64,000 bases of DNA, taken from contig JAJEKV010000041.1 of the NCBI GenBank assembly GCA_021234155.1, positions 13,518,310 through 13,582,309 on the forward strand, in the 5' to 3' direction. Shown piece by piece: positions 35,397 through 47,244 of the stretch (positions within the stretch are counted from its first letter, which is position 1; every line of letters begins with the position of its first letter). This DNA comes from Isoetes taiwanensis. Lineage: Eukaryota > Streptophyta > Lycopodiopsida > Isoetales > Isoetaceae. The position numbers were made by a program, and so were the translations under genes. Below the pieces are notes generated by a model. That model ran no database searches and was not told the DNA's origin. It saw only the letters and a list, made by a program, of their open reading frames with translations.

Positions 35397-36200
35397 AGGT
35401 TGCCCTTAAATATCGCATGTACTATTTGTCATTATTTTGCGACAAACAGGAACCACCAAAGGAGGCTTCATGGAAACATTAGTGTTGGTGGCCTCACCAA
35501 CATAACAACATCATGTAAAATCAGTGAGACAATAATGAAATAACACAAAAGATGACTTGGCATCATAGAAAGGGCAAAAAAATCTGTCACTTAAATGAAT
35601 GCGTTCACAACTCTAGGCAGGGTTGGAATTTGAAGGCTGCAAGCCTTGCAAGACCCCAAAAACCATGCAAAATAAAGTCCAAAAAAAAGTAGACCTTCAA
35701 AAACAAGTCTACATTCCGTAGCCTTGCAAAATGAAAGTAAAAAAAAAAAATTGCCATGCAACAAAAAGTCTACTTTTGGCATAGCCATGCATTTATACCC
35801 CTATTTTTATATTTTAAATATATATGTATTATATATGTATTATGTATCAACCAACCATTGTACTATTACGATATAGATACCATATATACTAGAGAAATAA
35901 AAATTGGTATATAGAAGTAGTAACAAATTCATCATTTACATTATCCTATTGTTTAAATTTGGTTTTTCCGGGGTTTCGAAAACTTTTTGGAATTTTTTTT
36001 AAGGTTGATTTTCTAAGGTTTCAAAGGCTTTTAGTCCCCGGGAAAAAATTCCAGCGTTCCAAAAATCGGGCTTACGGCTTTTCCTAGGAAATTCGGATTT
36101 TGGTTAATCGTCCCCAGTTCCCGGATTCCCCGGCATGTAGGCCACAGATGATCCTTCCATGCATTTAGTTTTTGGCAGAGATGATGGCGACGATTATAGC
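35397..36200. other. 3' flank of thiamin pyrophosphokinase; AT-rich spacer
   Basis: The 3' untranslated region and downstream AT-rich sequence. Positions 35,714-35,738 carry a 25-base stretch (TTCCGTAGCCTTGCAAAATG plus five bases) that recurs exactly at 40,718-40,742. No gene is evident. Confidence 0.5.
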
Positions 36201-39200
36201 AGTTTGAAGTAGAGATTTTTGTTCACTATGATGTTTGCAAGGGTTTCTGGCGTTCCCGTCAGTGCCATGGATTTGTTCTTACCAGATTCGTCATGTGGAA
36301 GGATCAGTTCTTCTATCATACTGAAGGATAGCATCCTCGAGCTTCTTAATGATTGGGCTTCTTAATGATTCTCTATTGTCTGACAAGTTTCAGGTATTCT
36401 ACAGATTTTTTCTTGAAGAACTATGTTTATATATGATTTTGATTTCTTTGCAGGGCTTCGCCTCTACTTTCCATGACTTCAAATGCCAGCCTCCATCTTC
36501 TATGTTTTTCATTCTTTTGCAGGACTTAAAATGGCGAATCTCAGGCAGTAGTATAGTTCTTTTTCTTTTTAATTTTCATGCTTCTCTTCATTATTCTTAG
36601 ATATATATGATTTCGATTTCTTTGCAGAGCTTCGCCTCTACTTTCCATGACTTCAAACGCTAGCATCCATCTTCCATGTTTTTAATTCCTTTGCAGGACT
36701 GAAAATGGCGAATCTCAGACAGTAGTATAGTTCTTTTTCTTTTCCTATCTTTAAGAAACGAAGTTGCTCTGGCCACTTCAACATTTTTGCAGTTTAGATT
36801 AGGCAGAAGGCAATTCTCCAACATCTTTTTTCTTCTATTATACTTTTGGCATTTGAAGTGTGCTCCGAAGCTAATTTCATTGCTTGCTTGCTTGCTTGCT
36901 TGCAGTGTTAGAGTCCAGGTAGCAACGGGCTGGAGCATCAAGGAACTGCAACCCCTTCTAGATAGGTAAAATGGTTTCTGTAGACAAGAATACTATGTTT
37001 ATTGGTAATTGTAAAGTTGATCTGTGTTTTCAATCATCTGGTTTATGTCTTGCTTATTTTTAAGATGGCAAGGACTGCAAATCATAAATGATATGAAGTA
37101 CATGTTAAAAATACCATGTTACATGTAATTTCTTAGTTGCTTCAGTTTTGCTTTCTTCAATCTTGGATGACAATCTATTTAATCAGATAATGATCTGTCT
37201 AAGCTCTTTCTTGAGTTGAAAATTGCTCCCCTTTTAGTCTAATCTGGTCCTGCACATAGCTTGGCAACACTATCAATAGCACATATGAATCCAACATGTA
37301 CTTTGGCCTCATCTCACCAGTTCCTCTTTGTCTTTGCATCAAGCAAGAAGTTGGAAGTGCAAGTACAACTACAGTATACCATGCACTGCAATCTGCCTAT
37401 ATTGTATCCGTTTTGTTGCTTTCTTGCAGTGTTAGAGTCAAGATAGCAATGAGTTGGAGCTTTAAGGAACTGCTGTACCCCTTCTAGATAAGTAGTAATA
37501 CTAAAGTTGCTTCTACTGTTACCTTTAAGACACGATTTTTTTTGTTCTTTGTTGCAGACAGGAGCAACAATCACAGATTAGATGGATATTTTGTGAGCGA
37601 CAGTTATCAGAGCAACCCGCAAGTAATCCAGATGGTACCAAAGTACAGGTAGATTTCCTTTCTATTACAAAAAAATTGATAAATCAAGGAGTTTGGAGGA
37701 TTATCATCCCTCAAGGCTCCATACACTGTTCTGGAATAAAGTTGATGTCTCTTTAACATATTATATATTTGTGGTTAAAGTTTCTGATTATCGTTCTATT
37801 TGTTTCAGATGCATATTTGATGTTGGCATCATGGCATATTTGATGTTGTTCAAGGTAGCTAATCTACATGTGGATTAATATTCTACTTTTCTTCTACTAT
37901 AAGACTCATGTGCAGATGCTTCTTTATGAGCAAGATTTGTCCTTGCATTCTTATGGTTTTCAATCCAGCTACCTTGCAGCACCAAATAGGATGTATTTGA
38001 TCAAATATTAATTTGCCGACCAGAATTTCGAGGCCCCCAATCTGTCATCTACATTGGCAGATTAATTGCTCTGTTTGTTTCAACCAATAGAGCATCAGGT
38101 TGTAATCATTTCTGCATATGCTCAACAAAAGAATCACACCTTCGCTACCCCTTCAGGTAATACAACAGAAAGGTTGAAAACTAGATAGTCATATTCTTGA
38201 GCATTTTCAAAGCTAGCCTATATTCAGATCTTATTGTTGGAAATACCATTGTGGATACCCATACAAAAATTGAGGACGTAGAGAAGGCTGTAGAAGTTTC
38301 TCCACATTTGCCAACAACAGCTACGATCTCATGGGGTAGGATGAAGCCAGAATGGCAAGCTAAGTGGCCTCCAGACTCATCATTCAATCATTATTATTCT
38401 TTCTCTTATGGTATCAGTTTGACACTCTCGAAAATCACAGCATCAATGACAACATTTTATGATATATAGATCTTAATTGTGTTTAGTCATTTTATCTCTT
38501 CACAATGGCTATCGCTTGATGCAAAATATGGAGATCCGAAATATCCTTCAACTGAAGCAGAGGTCTGTTTTTTGAATAACCTCTGAGAGTGAGGAACATG
38601 CAGTGCATTAAAAGCAACTTCATTTTACACTAGCAGCATATTAGATATATTTAATTTCTTTGTGCTTCTCAAATCCTTCATTTTGTGTAGATGCTTTTCA
38701 GATAGATAATATTTGGCAAATGATGTGGATATACTAGAATAGTAATAGCTTTTATTTTGTGCAGGGCATTTCTACATATGTTCAGTTAGAGCAGATAATC
38801 CTCAAGGCACCAAATCCAAGAGTTACCTACATGTGGAGCATCAGAATTCAATCGAGTACAATGGAGCATATTTCGTGACTTGATACCTTCTGTTTGACAT
38901 GAAGACATCATAGCACATCTACTTCCATTTATTTCCAATATTGGATCGGTGAGCTCTAGATTCTTTTGTGAAGAGACCTGTTTATTTATTCTTATTTTCT
39001 TTTGTCTCAGGTGATCTTCAACTATGCCTACATGCTATTTTATGTTGTGTGATTCATTTGCATACTGTATCTGCATATGACCAGGCTGATATTTTATCTT
39101 ATTCACATGTCTTATCAATTGTCTAAGAAATATTATGCATGCATATACGTTCTGCTTCAATATAAATTAGCAGAGGTGCACATTGGTATTGTTAATCCAT

Positions 39201-39330
39201 GAGGTAGACAGATTTTTGCTAAAGCTTTGTATACAGTAATGTCCTATTCAAATGTGTCGTGACTTCTAGCAAGCTTAATTAATGTGTTATCTGAAGATTT
39301 CTCTTGCAGAAAATATGACAGCAGCATTCA
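36200..39330 (+). pseudogene. Exon-like duplicated units, unknown gene fragments
   Basis: I do not recognise a product. A unit of about 175 bases containing a TTTGCAG acceptor and the words CTTCGCCTCTACTTTCCATG and AAAATGGCGAATCTCAG occurs twice in tandem (about 36,423-36,597 and 36,600-36,770). A putative exon after CTTGCAG encoding SVRVQVATGWSIKELQPLLDR (about 36,903-36,967) recurs as SVRVKIAMSWSFKEL at about 37,429-37,475. Further exon-like pieces with AG/GT borders lie at 37,558-37,649 (QEQQSQIRWIFCERQ) and 38,766-38,880 (GISTYVQLEQIILKAPNP). Frames do not join into one protein. The whole block may be gene fragments captured by the Helitron whose 3' end is at 40,252. Confidence 0.35.
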
Positions 39331-39339
39331 GCTCCAATG

Positions 39340-40252
39340 TTCTGGCGTAAACATTAATCCATTAGAAACATTACTCCATTGGAGTTGGCGTTAAGTTGAA
39401 CGCATATCCACCTGACCACAATAGATAGTTACTGTTGTGATCGACTACCAAGTCCACATTTAGTTTCATGGGCTATAATAACTGCTGGGTTTATTGAACA
39501 TCGTAAATACATCCTTGCCATACAGATCTTTCTTAAGATGGAAGAACCTCTTCACATCGCCAATCTACAAATCAAAATACATCCTTGCCATACAGATCTT
39601 TCTTAAGATGGAAGAACCTCTTCACATCGCCAATCTACAAATCATTTAGAACACACATTACATTAAGACACAAGAAAAAAAGCAATTGACACTCTCTTTA
39701 GCATTCAAAGTTACACATTGCACTTTAAACGTTTCAATTCTCACGTCTCCTATATTAATGCCAATGTTGCATTATCCCATTGTACTTCACACTTTCAGGT
39801 GCAGCATTCCCAATATTAGTGCTGATATTACTCAATAGGTTCACATCATCAACTTAATCTCTACATGCTAACATGTCAACTTCACCTTAAATCAACCAAC
39901 TTCTACATACTTCTTTCTCTCTCAAAACATTGTCAATACCAACCACTCCAACACCATAGTCCTTTATAATATACCGCCACTCAATAACCTTCATACCATT
40001 CATATCGTCAAGCTAATATCCTAAATAATACCCATCACTCCTCATGCCTAACAAACATTATCCCAACGCCATAGATTGCATTGTTCTTTAAACTATTCCT
40101 TAACCACACATCAACAAATCACATCCTCACAAACTTCAACTCTAATTCACTTGCATATCAATCCAACAAAAAACATTCATTGTTCTACCCAGCCATCACA
40201 CGACCATCTCTTCACATCTAGAAAAGCCCGGGAACGCCGGGCACCACAACTA
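39340..40252 (+). mobile_element. Helitron 3' portion (5' end not located)
   Basis: The sequence ends with hairpin GCCCGGGAACGCCGGGC, then ACCACAACTAG and a host T at 40,253. This has the same plan as the ends at 11,568 and 22,346. The 900 bases before it are A/C-rich, free of long frames and of the low-complexity type common in Helitron tails. They include a 70-bp tandem duplication (39,505-39,574 and 39,575-39,644). No matching TCTTATATTATA start was found to the left, so the element's length and cargo are unknown. Confidence 0.6.
39505..39644. repeat. 70-bp tandem duplication
   Basis: Two nearly identical copies begin AAATACATCCTTGCCATACA and end CTACAAATCA. They lie inside the presumed Helitron tail. 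The near-identity indicates a recent event. Confidence 0.9.
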
Positions 40253-40536
40253 GTAGCATTATAATTATGGTTTGGCATGGCGGCAAGTAATATTGCCAAC
40301 CGAAATTTGGATTCTAAAAAATTTCATTTGCTTGCTTTATGATATTGGGGGAAAAATTTTTCCTCTTTTCTTTCTCTGATACTTCTAACGTTGATGACTG
40401 TGCGGCTCTAAATTGTGTCCCGAATCATTAGATCATGCCCCGAATCCGTCAAATCATGCCCCGAATCAACATGATTGGATCAACTGAATCCATTTGAGCA
40501 GCCAAAATGCATGAAACAAACTCGAATACAGAAACT

Positions 40537-43500
40537 TTAAATCGATTTGGGCAGCCAGAATACAAGACAATGCTTCTTGCTGAAGAACGAAATTTCAGAA
40601 CTATAAGTTGAGTCCGGGAAGAGCTGAAATTTATTGATGTTCATACAATCTTTATGTGTTAAATATTGCGAGTGCATTGTTACGTTTAAGTATTTTAAGA
40701 AGAAAAAAAAAAACCTTCCGTAGCCTTGCAAAATGAAAGTCAGATTGATTTTATTATGCCCTGCTCTAAAAATATATTTGGCAGCCAGAGCCAACCCTTG
40801 CTTCTCAATATCAAGGATGCCCAGAGTCCCATTAATCTTCTTCTTCATGCATTCCTTCATAGAAAATAGGATCAAAGTTCTCACTCCTCCATTAGCAAAT
40901 AAATCGCCTAAAGTATCTTGAAGCTTGAGGTAACCTTCTTGGGGTCATAAGGATAGACGACCGATACACATGTGAAGAAGAAATCACAGAGTTGGCTAGG
41001 ATAGCTCTCCCATTCTTAGATAAATACTTACTATTGAGCAGATCAGCTTTTCTATTGAACTTGCCAATAATATCATTCCAAAGCTCATTAGCATTTATTC
41101 TCAAAGCAAAAGGAATACCCAGAATTTTAGATTTAGTATTTGGAGAGATACTAGAAATTGAGCAGTTCTCTGCCCAGTTACTTGGTTGCTTGCAATCAGC
41201 TTAGGCTTGATAGGATTGATCTTACATCCAGAGATGTTCCCAAAAAGTTAGAGCAGATCTTGAGTATTGGTGATCGATGCCTCCTTCATGTTGATGAATA
41301 AAAAAGTGTCATCTGCAAAGTGAGCATTGAGAAAAACCTGAATGTATGGAAGCCTAAGACCCTTAATTCTGTTCTCATGGCCAGCTTTATCAAGGGCACT
41401 ATTAAGGGCTTCCATAACAATGAGGAAGAGAAAAGGGACAAGAGGACAACCCTGCTTCACTCCTCTTTTGATATCAAAGGAAGGGCTACATTCCCCATTA
41501 ATCAGAACAGATGATCTAGAATTCTTAAAGATGGCCAGGAAAATGCTAGTCAAATCTTGGAAAAAAACCCATCTTATGGCAACATTTAATCAGGAAATTC
41601 CTGCAAACAGTGTCAAAGGCCTTAGTGATATCCAATTTAAGAAGGCCAATGTTTTGCTTTGGATTCTTTGGCCCAATGCATCCCGAGTAGCAATAGCAAC
41701 ATTGTTAATGAATCGCCCTTGAGGTAGGATTGAGTATTAAAGATGACATGATTGAGAATAGGCTTCAATTTGGAAGAATTGTAGCGTAAATAAGCTTGTA
41801 AATAAATTGGTAAGGAGATGGCCCAGTGAATTAGAAAAAGGTGACCGGGTCGCTCATCAATCTTGGGAATAAGGACAATAAAATGTATTAATTTCGCAAA
41901 TCAAGAGACCAGCAATAAAACTCATTACACAAATTAGTAACATCAGATCCAATAATATCCCAAGTTTTTTTTAAAAAAAAAAATTGCATGCACTATCAGG
42001 GTCAAGGGTCTTACCATTTTCCATACCCTCAGACACTCTTCAAAAGTTCCTATTTGTAAAAGGAGATTTCATGTGTCATTATGAACATCCCCGGATAACT
42101 CTCCCTAATGTGAATGAAATTGTCCATGTCCTCCTCCGATGCATTTGGAGAAGTTCCCATAATCTTTATAAAATGGTCGGTTACCTCCTTAAGATGCTTG
42201 TCCTCTAAATAATATTATCATCAACTTTGACACTATAAATATGATTTTTCTTAGTTCTACTCTTAGCTTTGATGAAGAAGTACTTAGAATTGCTCCTCTC
42301 ATCATCCTTGAGCTCCCCGATCTTAGCTTTTAAGCCATCCCTTTGCAATTTTAATCTCTTCCCTTTCAATTTGAATTTTAATATCCTCCCGCTGATCGGG
42401 GAAGATTGAAGCTAGGATCTCAGATCCTCCAAGTGTTGCTTGTCTTGATATGAATATGCTTTCCCAAATCTTGAGCCAATTCTAATGCTGGGAAGTGTGC
42501 ACCCACCAATCCATCCAATCAAAATGCATATCTTGGTTTAGGAATTGGCTATAAATCTCCTCAAACTCGCTCGGAAAGTTATCCCGCTCAAGAATGGAGA
42601 CATTCAACTTGAAATAAGAATTCCTCTTGGCATTCTTGGAGCTACCTCTAATCTCAAGCGGTTGGGAAGTGGTCCAAATGGTATAGCCATTTAAATTAGA
42701 AACCCTTCCACATTGATGCCAACATTTTCACTTTACATAAAATCTGTCATGAAGGCGTTAGATGGGGTCACCTACTCTATGGTTAAACCAACTAAAGGAA
42801 TTAGGGTGGGTTCTAACTAACTTGACATCATGCATGGAAATTAGATGACCCCAAGAGTTAGCCTCCTGATTACTTAGAGGCTTAAAACTAGTATTCCTCA
42901 TATACTCATGAGTGACCATATTAAAATCCCTAGCCATAATGCATTCATCATATGGAATATTAACAAGGTTGTTCTTAATAATATTCCACATGTAACGTCT
43001 ATCTCCGGGCTGGTGCTGAGCATAGACATTCACAAAAGCAAATCTCCTTTCTCTAATATTACCATGGAGAATTTGCCATCTGTCACTGCTAGCATGCATC
43101 ATCTGAATGCTAGTAATATTCAAATTGTTCCTCCAAGAAATAGAGATAGCTGCAAAACAATTATTTGCTCTAATAGCCCAAAGTCTATAGTTAAAAGGCA
43201 AAGAATTAGCAATTAGCCTCCATAGCCCGATTGGGCTCCGTGGGCGTTAAAAGTCTCTTCCTTCCTTCCTTCCTTTCAAAGTCATCATTATGAAGCTTAT
43301 GTTCCTGAAAGAAAATCATGTCAGCATTAATAGAAGAAATACAAACTTTTAACCTATTACGCTTGACATTAGAATTAATGCCATGGAGATTCCAAGACAC
43401 ACACACCTAAAATTAATATACATAAAAGTTTGTTTTCTTTGAGACCCTTGAGCTTCTTCTAGAAGGCTCTGGGGTTTGTTTTCTGTTCTTCTTTGTCCTT

Positions 43501-44070
43501 TGATAGTGAATTATCTGCCAAGAACTTTTCTCTTCTTCTCTTTCCAAATCCACCTTAATAATATACTCTAAGTATCCTAACTCGAGATATCGTGAGTGGT
43601 CATTATCATAAACAATATCTTTCTGAATTTTGCTCAAACCGAATCGATTGCTAGTGTCCACTTCCTTATTCTCCTCAAGAATCTCTTCAATAATAACCTT
43701 ACTTTGTTTACTCAGCTTGTTTTCATGTCCAGTCCAGGGAATACTTATGTTAACAGGAACAATCACTTTTACAACATCCTCATTCTGTTTACTACATTCC
43801 CCTTTCTCAATGACCTTGTCTTTAACATGATCTTTCTTTTGAACCCACATGTTCTTAACTTGAGCAGGATACATTGGAGCTTTCCCTTTCTCTCTTTTTG
43901 AACAGAAACAGGGACCTTAGAATACTTGATGTGCACATCCAGAAAGGCATCCTCCTCTATTCTGGTACCAATATAATTTTCCCAATTGGAATCAATTTCT
44001 TTCATATGCAAATTGAGGGACAATCAATTTGAGATATAGAAATATGAATGACTTCCCCAAGACCCACTGT
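40537..44070 (-). mobile_element. LINE (L1-like), degenerate, minus strand
   Basis: Read on the minus strand, the pieces come in the order expected for a plant L1. An ORF1-like polar region (44,023-43,413) is followed by the endonuclease start CVSWNLHGINSNVKRNRLKV (43,400). Endonuclease core FAFVNVYAQHQPGD and IMARDFNMV (about 43,040-42,910) comes next; the usual GDFN is ARDFN here. Reverse transcriptase motifs follow: FDIKRGVKQGCPL with FADDTFLF (41,553-41,285), then LNSKYLSKNGRAILANSVI (41,040) and KQGLALAAKYIFRA (about 40,810). Many frame breaks and a poorly readable section (42,750-41,560) show that it is inactive. A retrocopy interrupts the ORF1 region at 44,071. The 3' end near 40,700 is not marked by a clear poly-T. 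Confidence 0.75.
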
Positions 44071-45557
44071 TAATGTCCAATGTGTGTTTTTTTTTTTTTT
44101 TTTTTTGAAGGACGACAATCATTATCAAGGAACATCAAGATACATACAAGGGACCTGTGATATGGGACTCAAAACCTAGAGGACGAGATAGTCCACTAAG
44201 CAAAACCACCCATACACAGTACATAATCATACTCCTTGTGCCACCTTGAGGCGCTTAATGGCCTCATCACAATCAACATGTTCTCGCAACATCGAGATGA
44301 TCATCAGGACATCAAGTTATCATGCCATCGAATAGTAAATAGGCAGTGATAGCCTCGTGAGATGACATACTGACTTCTTCCTCATTGCCTTCTTCAATTG
44401 ACCTATTGCCATGACTCTTTTAAGCGCCGAAAATTAGGATCATCAGCCATAACAACCTCGAGGAAGCATGAGAAGCGTAAGCAACAAAGGGGAGAGTGGT
44501 AGGAACTATAGTCAGCAGCTTGACGGTGCTATGGACTACACCATTCGAACCGTATGTAGAGCATCTTCTATAGCCGAGAATGCAAAATAACTTGCAAAAA
44601 GTTGATCATGAATAGATGAAGAAATAACAATAGGAGCTTGAACACGAGAAGAATATTGAACAGATGCCCGGGCGCATCGAATACCTCGATGAAAGGTAGC
44701 AAAAGCCTCCTTATCGAGGAAACAAAGGGGCTAATTCTGGACCATTCAGAAGCTTAAGATCCAACTTCTTATACCAAGGCCTGCTCTTCACAACTATACA
44801 ATCTGGTAAAGGCGTAGTCCACGGGCATAGAAACACAAATCCTTGGACCATTCATGATGGAGTGTGAGATATGAACCCCAAGTCCCGTTACAATTGCAAT
44901 TAGAAATTGATGAGCCATTAGGATCGGGGAGGAAGATTAGGTAACGAGAACCAGCAAGGCATCTTTTAATGCAGAACTGATCCGGTGTAAAGCCGTAAGA
45001 AGAATATCTTGGTACATTATATATTCCCCCACCAAGTGGATCAATCCCTCTTGATACCAAAGAGTCCACTTTGCATCACTACTTTCAAACATAGTGAGAA
45101 CAAAGTTTTTTGCCAACAACTTGATGGACCAAAAGGAGGAAGTTGAAGGCGTCTCGAAAGCCGAGATAACCAAACACCTAACCATGAAAAATCTAAATAG
45201 CCACTAGTAAAATACCCAAGAACCGCACGCGGGAAGATAAGTTCTCGACACTTAATATGAGCTTGATGGTCCACCTCAATCACGGCTGAATACCGTAAGC
45301 TTGAACCATATTCGACAATCGACCGGTAAAATATCTCATCCGGAGGCAATTGTTGTTGAATCTGTCGGGGCTTTTTAATGTGTCCAATATTGCCGACAAC
45401 TCATCCTTACTTCCTTGAACAATACACGTAAAAGCATTTGCTACCCTTGCCTTCCTAGATGCACTAGATATATCCTTACAAAGCCAATCACTAAATCTTT
45501 GATATGAAACTTTTGTAACCGAATCAGATGATTTCCAAGCCGTAATGTCCAACGTGT
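44071..45557 (-). pseudogene. Retrocopy (processed pseudogene-like) with poly-A and 15-bp target duplication
   Basis: A 20-base T run (44,087-44,106) marks a poly-A tail on the minus strand. The insert is bounded by TAATGTCCAATGTGT at 44,071-44,085 and TAATGTCCAACGTGT at 45,543-45,557, a 15-bp target-site duplication with one mismatch. The insert of about 1.46 kb is intronless in appearance. It has coding-like minus-strand patches, for instance SRKARVANAFTCIVQGSKDEL near 45,440, but frames break often. I do not recognise the parent gene. The duplicated target belongs to the ORF1 region of the neighbouring LINE, so the retrocopy is younger than that LINE. Confidence 0.75.
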
Positions 45558-46628
45558 ATCTATTCAAAATTTGTCAAAACCTTTAATTTGTTTATATTGT
45601 GAGGTAAAACATTGTAATTGAGACTAGAACGTGCCGGCTTGAATGCCCGCATTAAATCGGGATGTGTGAAGGCATTCACGTGCATTAGTTGTGGTTGTGT
45701 CATGAATGTGCTAATGCATCCAAGACAATATATATGTAGGTGCAATAGACATATATACATATTGAATAAGCTTTACCTTTTAAAGTGTACATATAATATG
45801 AAGTTCAAACAAAATGTTAAACAAATTTACTGGTCTACATGCAAATACAAAATATTTTCGGTCTGAATAGAGGTTATGTCCGTCATTCTCAATGGATCCA
45901 CGCCATGAAGAACATGTCCCAAAGAACTCTAGGAACGCCTCGTCACCGATGTGAAGCTCGGTTGTGTGTCGATATGTATAGAAGCTCTCTCGTCGTTACC
46001 TATGGTGGCTAACATGAACGCGGTAAACATGCTCGATACCATGTCCCGTGACGCTTACTTATATCTACCAACAACAATGTTAAACTTTGTTAGAAACTCG
46101 GAAGCTCATAATCACCATGCGGATGCACCATATCAACATCCTTCTCCCGAAAGGCTAGTTCTCGGACATCTCCTATACTTAATAAGTAGTCAGCAAATGC
46201 TTGTTGTTCAAGCGCATCTAAATCCAATGCGCTCATGATGCATGTTCATTGTCGGTTGTATTCTCTCATACTATCCCAAATATATGAACACTTTAGAGAA
46301 GCAATCCTTTTGATGTTGTGTGCATCCCGGTTGCCAATCTTTTCTATCTTTTGTATCCCTCGCCTTCGTGGATAAAATATGAAGCAATATTGGTCATTGT
46401 AATTTAACAAATCTACCCTTGATCAAGGATGGTGCGGATTGGGACCATGGTCTATAAACATAAGTTTGTGTGTCTATACTAAGCAAATATAAGTGTTGTC
46501 ATTAGGGATCGCTCGTAGATCAATATAGGCATAAAGATTTTAAAATTGGGCAAGATCCCCATGGCATCCCACATGGCATCTTCTCTCCAACTCCATGTCA
46601 TTCACGTGCCACTCAATGTTGCCTCCTC
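45558..46628. other. Unassigned sequence, possibly 5' part of the interrupted LINE
   Basis: The LINE disrupted by the retrocopy should continue rightward from 45,558. Minus-strand coding-like patches (for example HVNAFTHPDLMRAFK near 45,680 and SRDMVSSMFTAFMLATIGNDE near 46,030) exist, but I cannot tie them to a known LINE ORF1. No promoter or end of the element was identified. Confidence 0.35.
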
Positions 46629-47244
46629 AACTCTTTGCTAATGTCATTTATTACCGGCTACTTAATTAATGCTCACCACATTCTTGTAACGGGCCCATGG
46701 TAGACCGCTCGAGTATTCGAACCTTGAATGTGCCTGTGGGGCGTTCCCGAGACACCGACTTAAATGGGCAGAAGCGACTACTCATAAACGTCTAGACGGT
46801 TTTGCCCATTTGATTAAGGGCATGTCGGTTAGGAACGTTACAGTTGGTATCAGAGCAGGTCTCGAGTTCGAGTCTCCATGGGTGCCTATATGCATGGGTA
46901 ATTTGCAAAGACTTGGTAATCATTGTGACATGGTATAGCCTTGGATGCTCGTGTTCTAGTGGGAGAGACTGTAACGGGCCTATGGTAGACCGCTCGAGTA
47001 TTCGAACCTTGAATGTGCCTGTGGGGCGTTCCCGAGACACCGGCATAAATGGGTAGAAGCGACTACTCATAAACGTCTAGACGGTTTTGCCCAGTTGGTT
47101 AAGGGCATGTCGGTTAGGAACATTACAATTCTGCTAATGTTTACTACATTATCGTGCATGAACTCTTTGCTAATGTCATTTATTACCGGCTACTTAATTA
47201 ATGCTCACCACATTCTGCTAATGTTTACTACATTATTGTGCATG
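46629..47244. repeat. 84-bp tandem duplication, first copy split by a TRIM
   Basis: Copy 1 is 46,629-46,684 plus 47,133-47,160, and copy 2 is 47,161-47,244. Both begin AACTCTTTGCTAATGTC and end CATTATYGTGCATG. Copy 2 preserves the uninterrupted sequence CACATTCTGCTAATG at the point where copy 1 holds the TRIM, so it serves as an internal empty site. Confidence 0.92.
46685..47127 (+). mobile_element. TRIM (miniature LTR retrotransposon), complete
   Basis: The two terminal repeats are 158 bp each (46,685-46,842 and 46,970-47,127). Both start TGTAACGGGCC and end in ...TTACA, giving the TG...CA ends of LTRs. They differ at only a handful of positions. Immediately inside the left LTR, TGGTATCAGAGC (46,845-46,856) is the standard primer-binding site complementary to initiator tRNA-Met. 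GTGGGAGAGAC (46,959-46,969) before the right LTR is the polypurine tract. ATTCT flanks both sides (46,680-46,684 and 47,128-47,132) as a 5-bp target duplication. At 443 bp with a 127-bp interior it encodes nothing and must have been mobilised by proteins of an autonomous LTR element. Confidence 0.95.

Noticed and set aside
36883-36905. CTTG tetranucleotide run
   Set aside because: A five-unit microsatellite is too short to matter beyond lying at a duplicated acceptor.
44087-44106. T run as the end of the minus-strand LINE
   Set aside because: The 15-bp duplication flanking 44,071-45,557 shows that the run is the poly-A of the inserted retrocopy, not of the LINE to its left.
46792-47070. Overlapping frames on both strands in the TRIM
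   Set aside because: They span LTR and internal non-coding sequence; TRIMs encode no protein.
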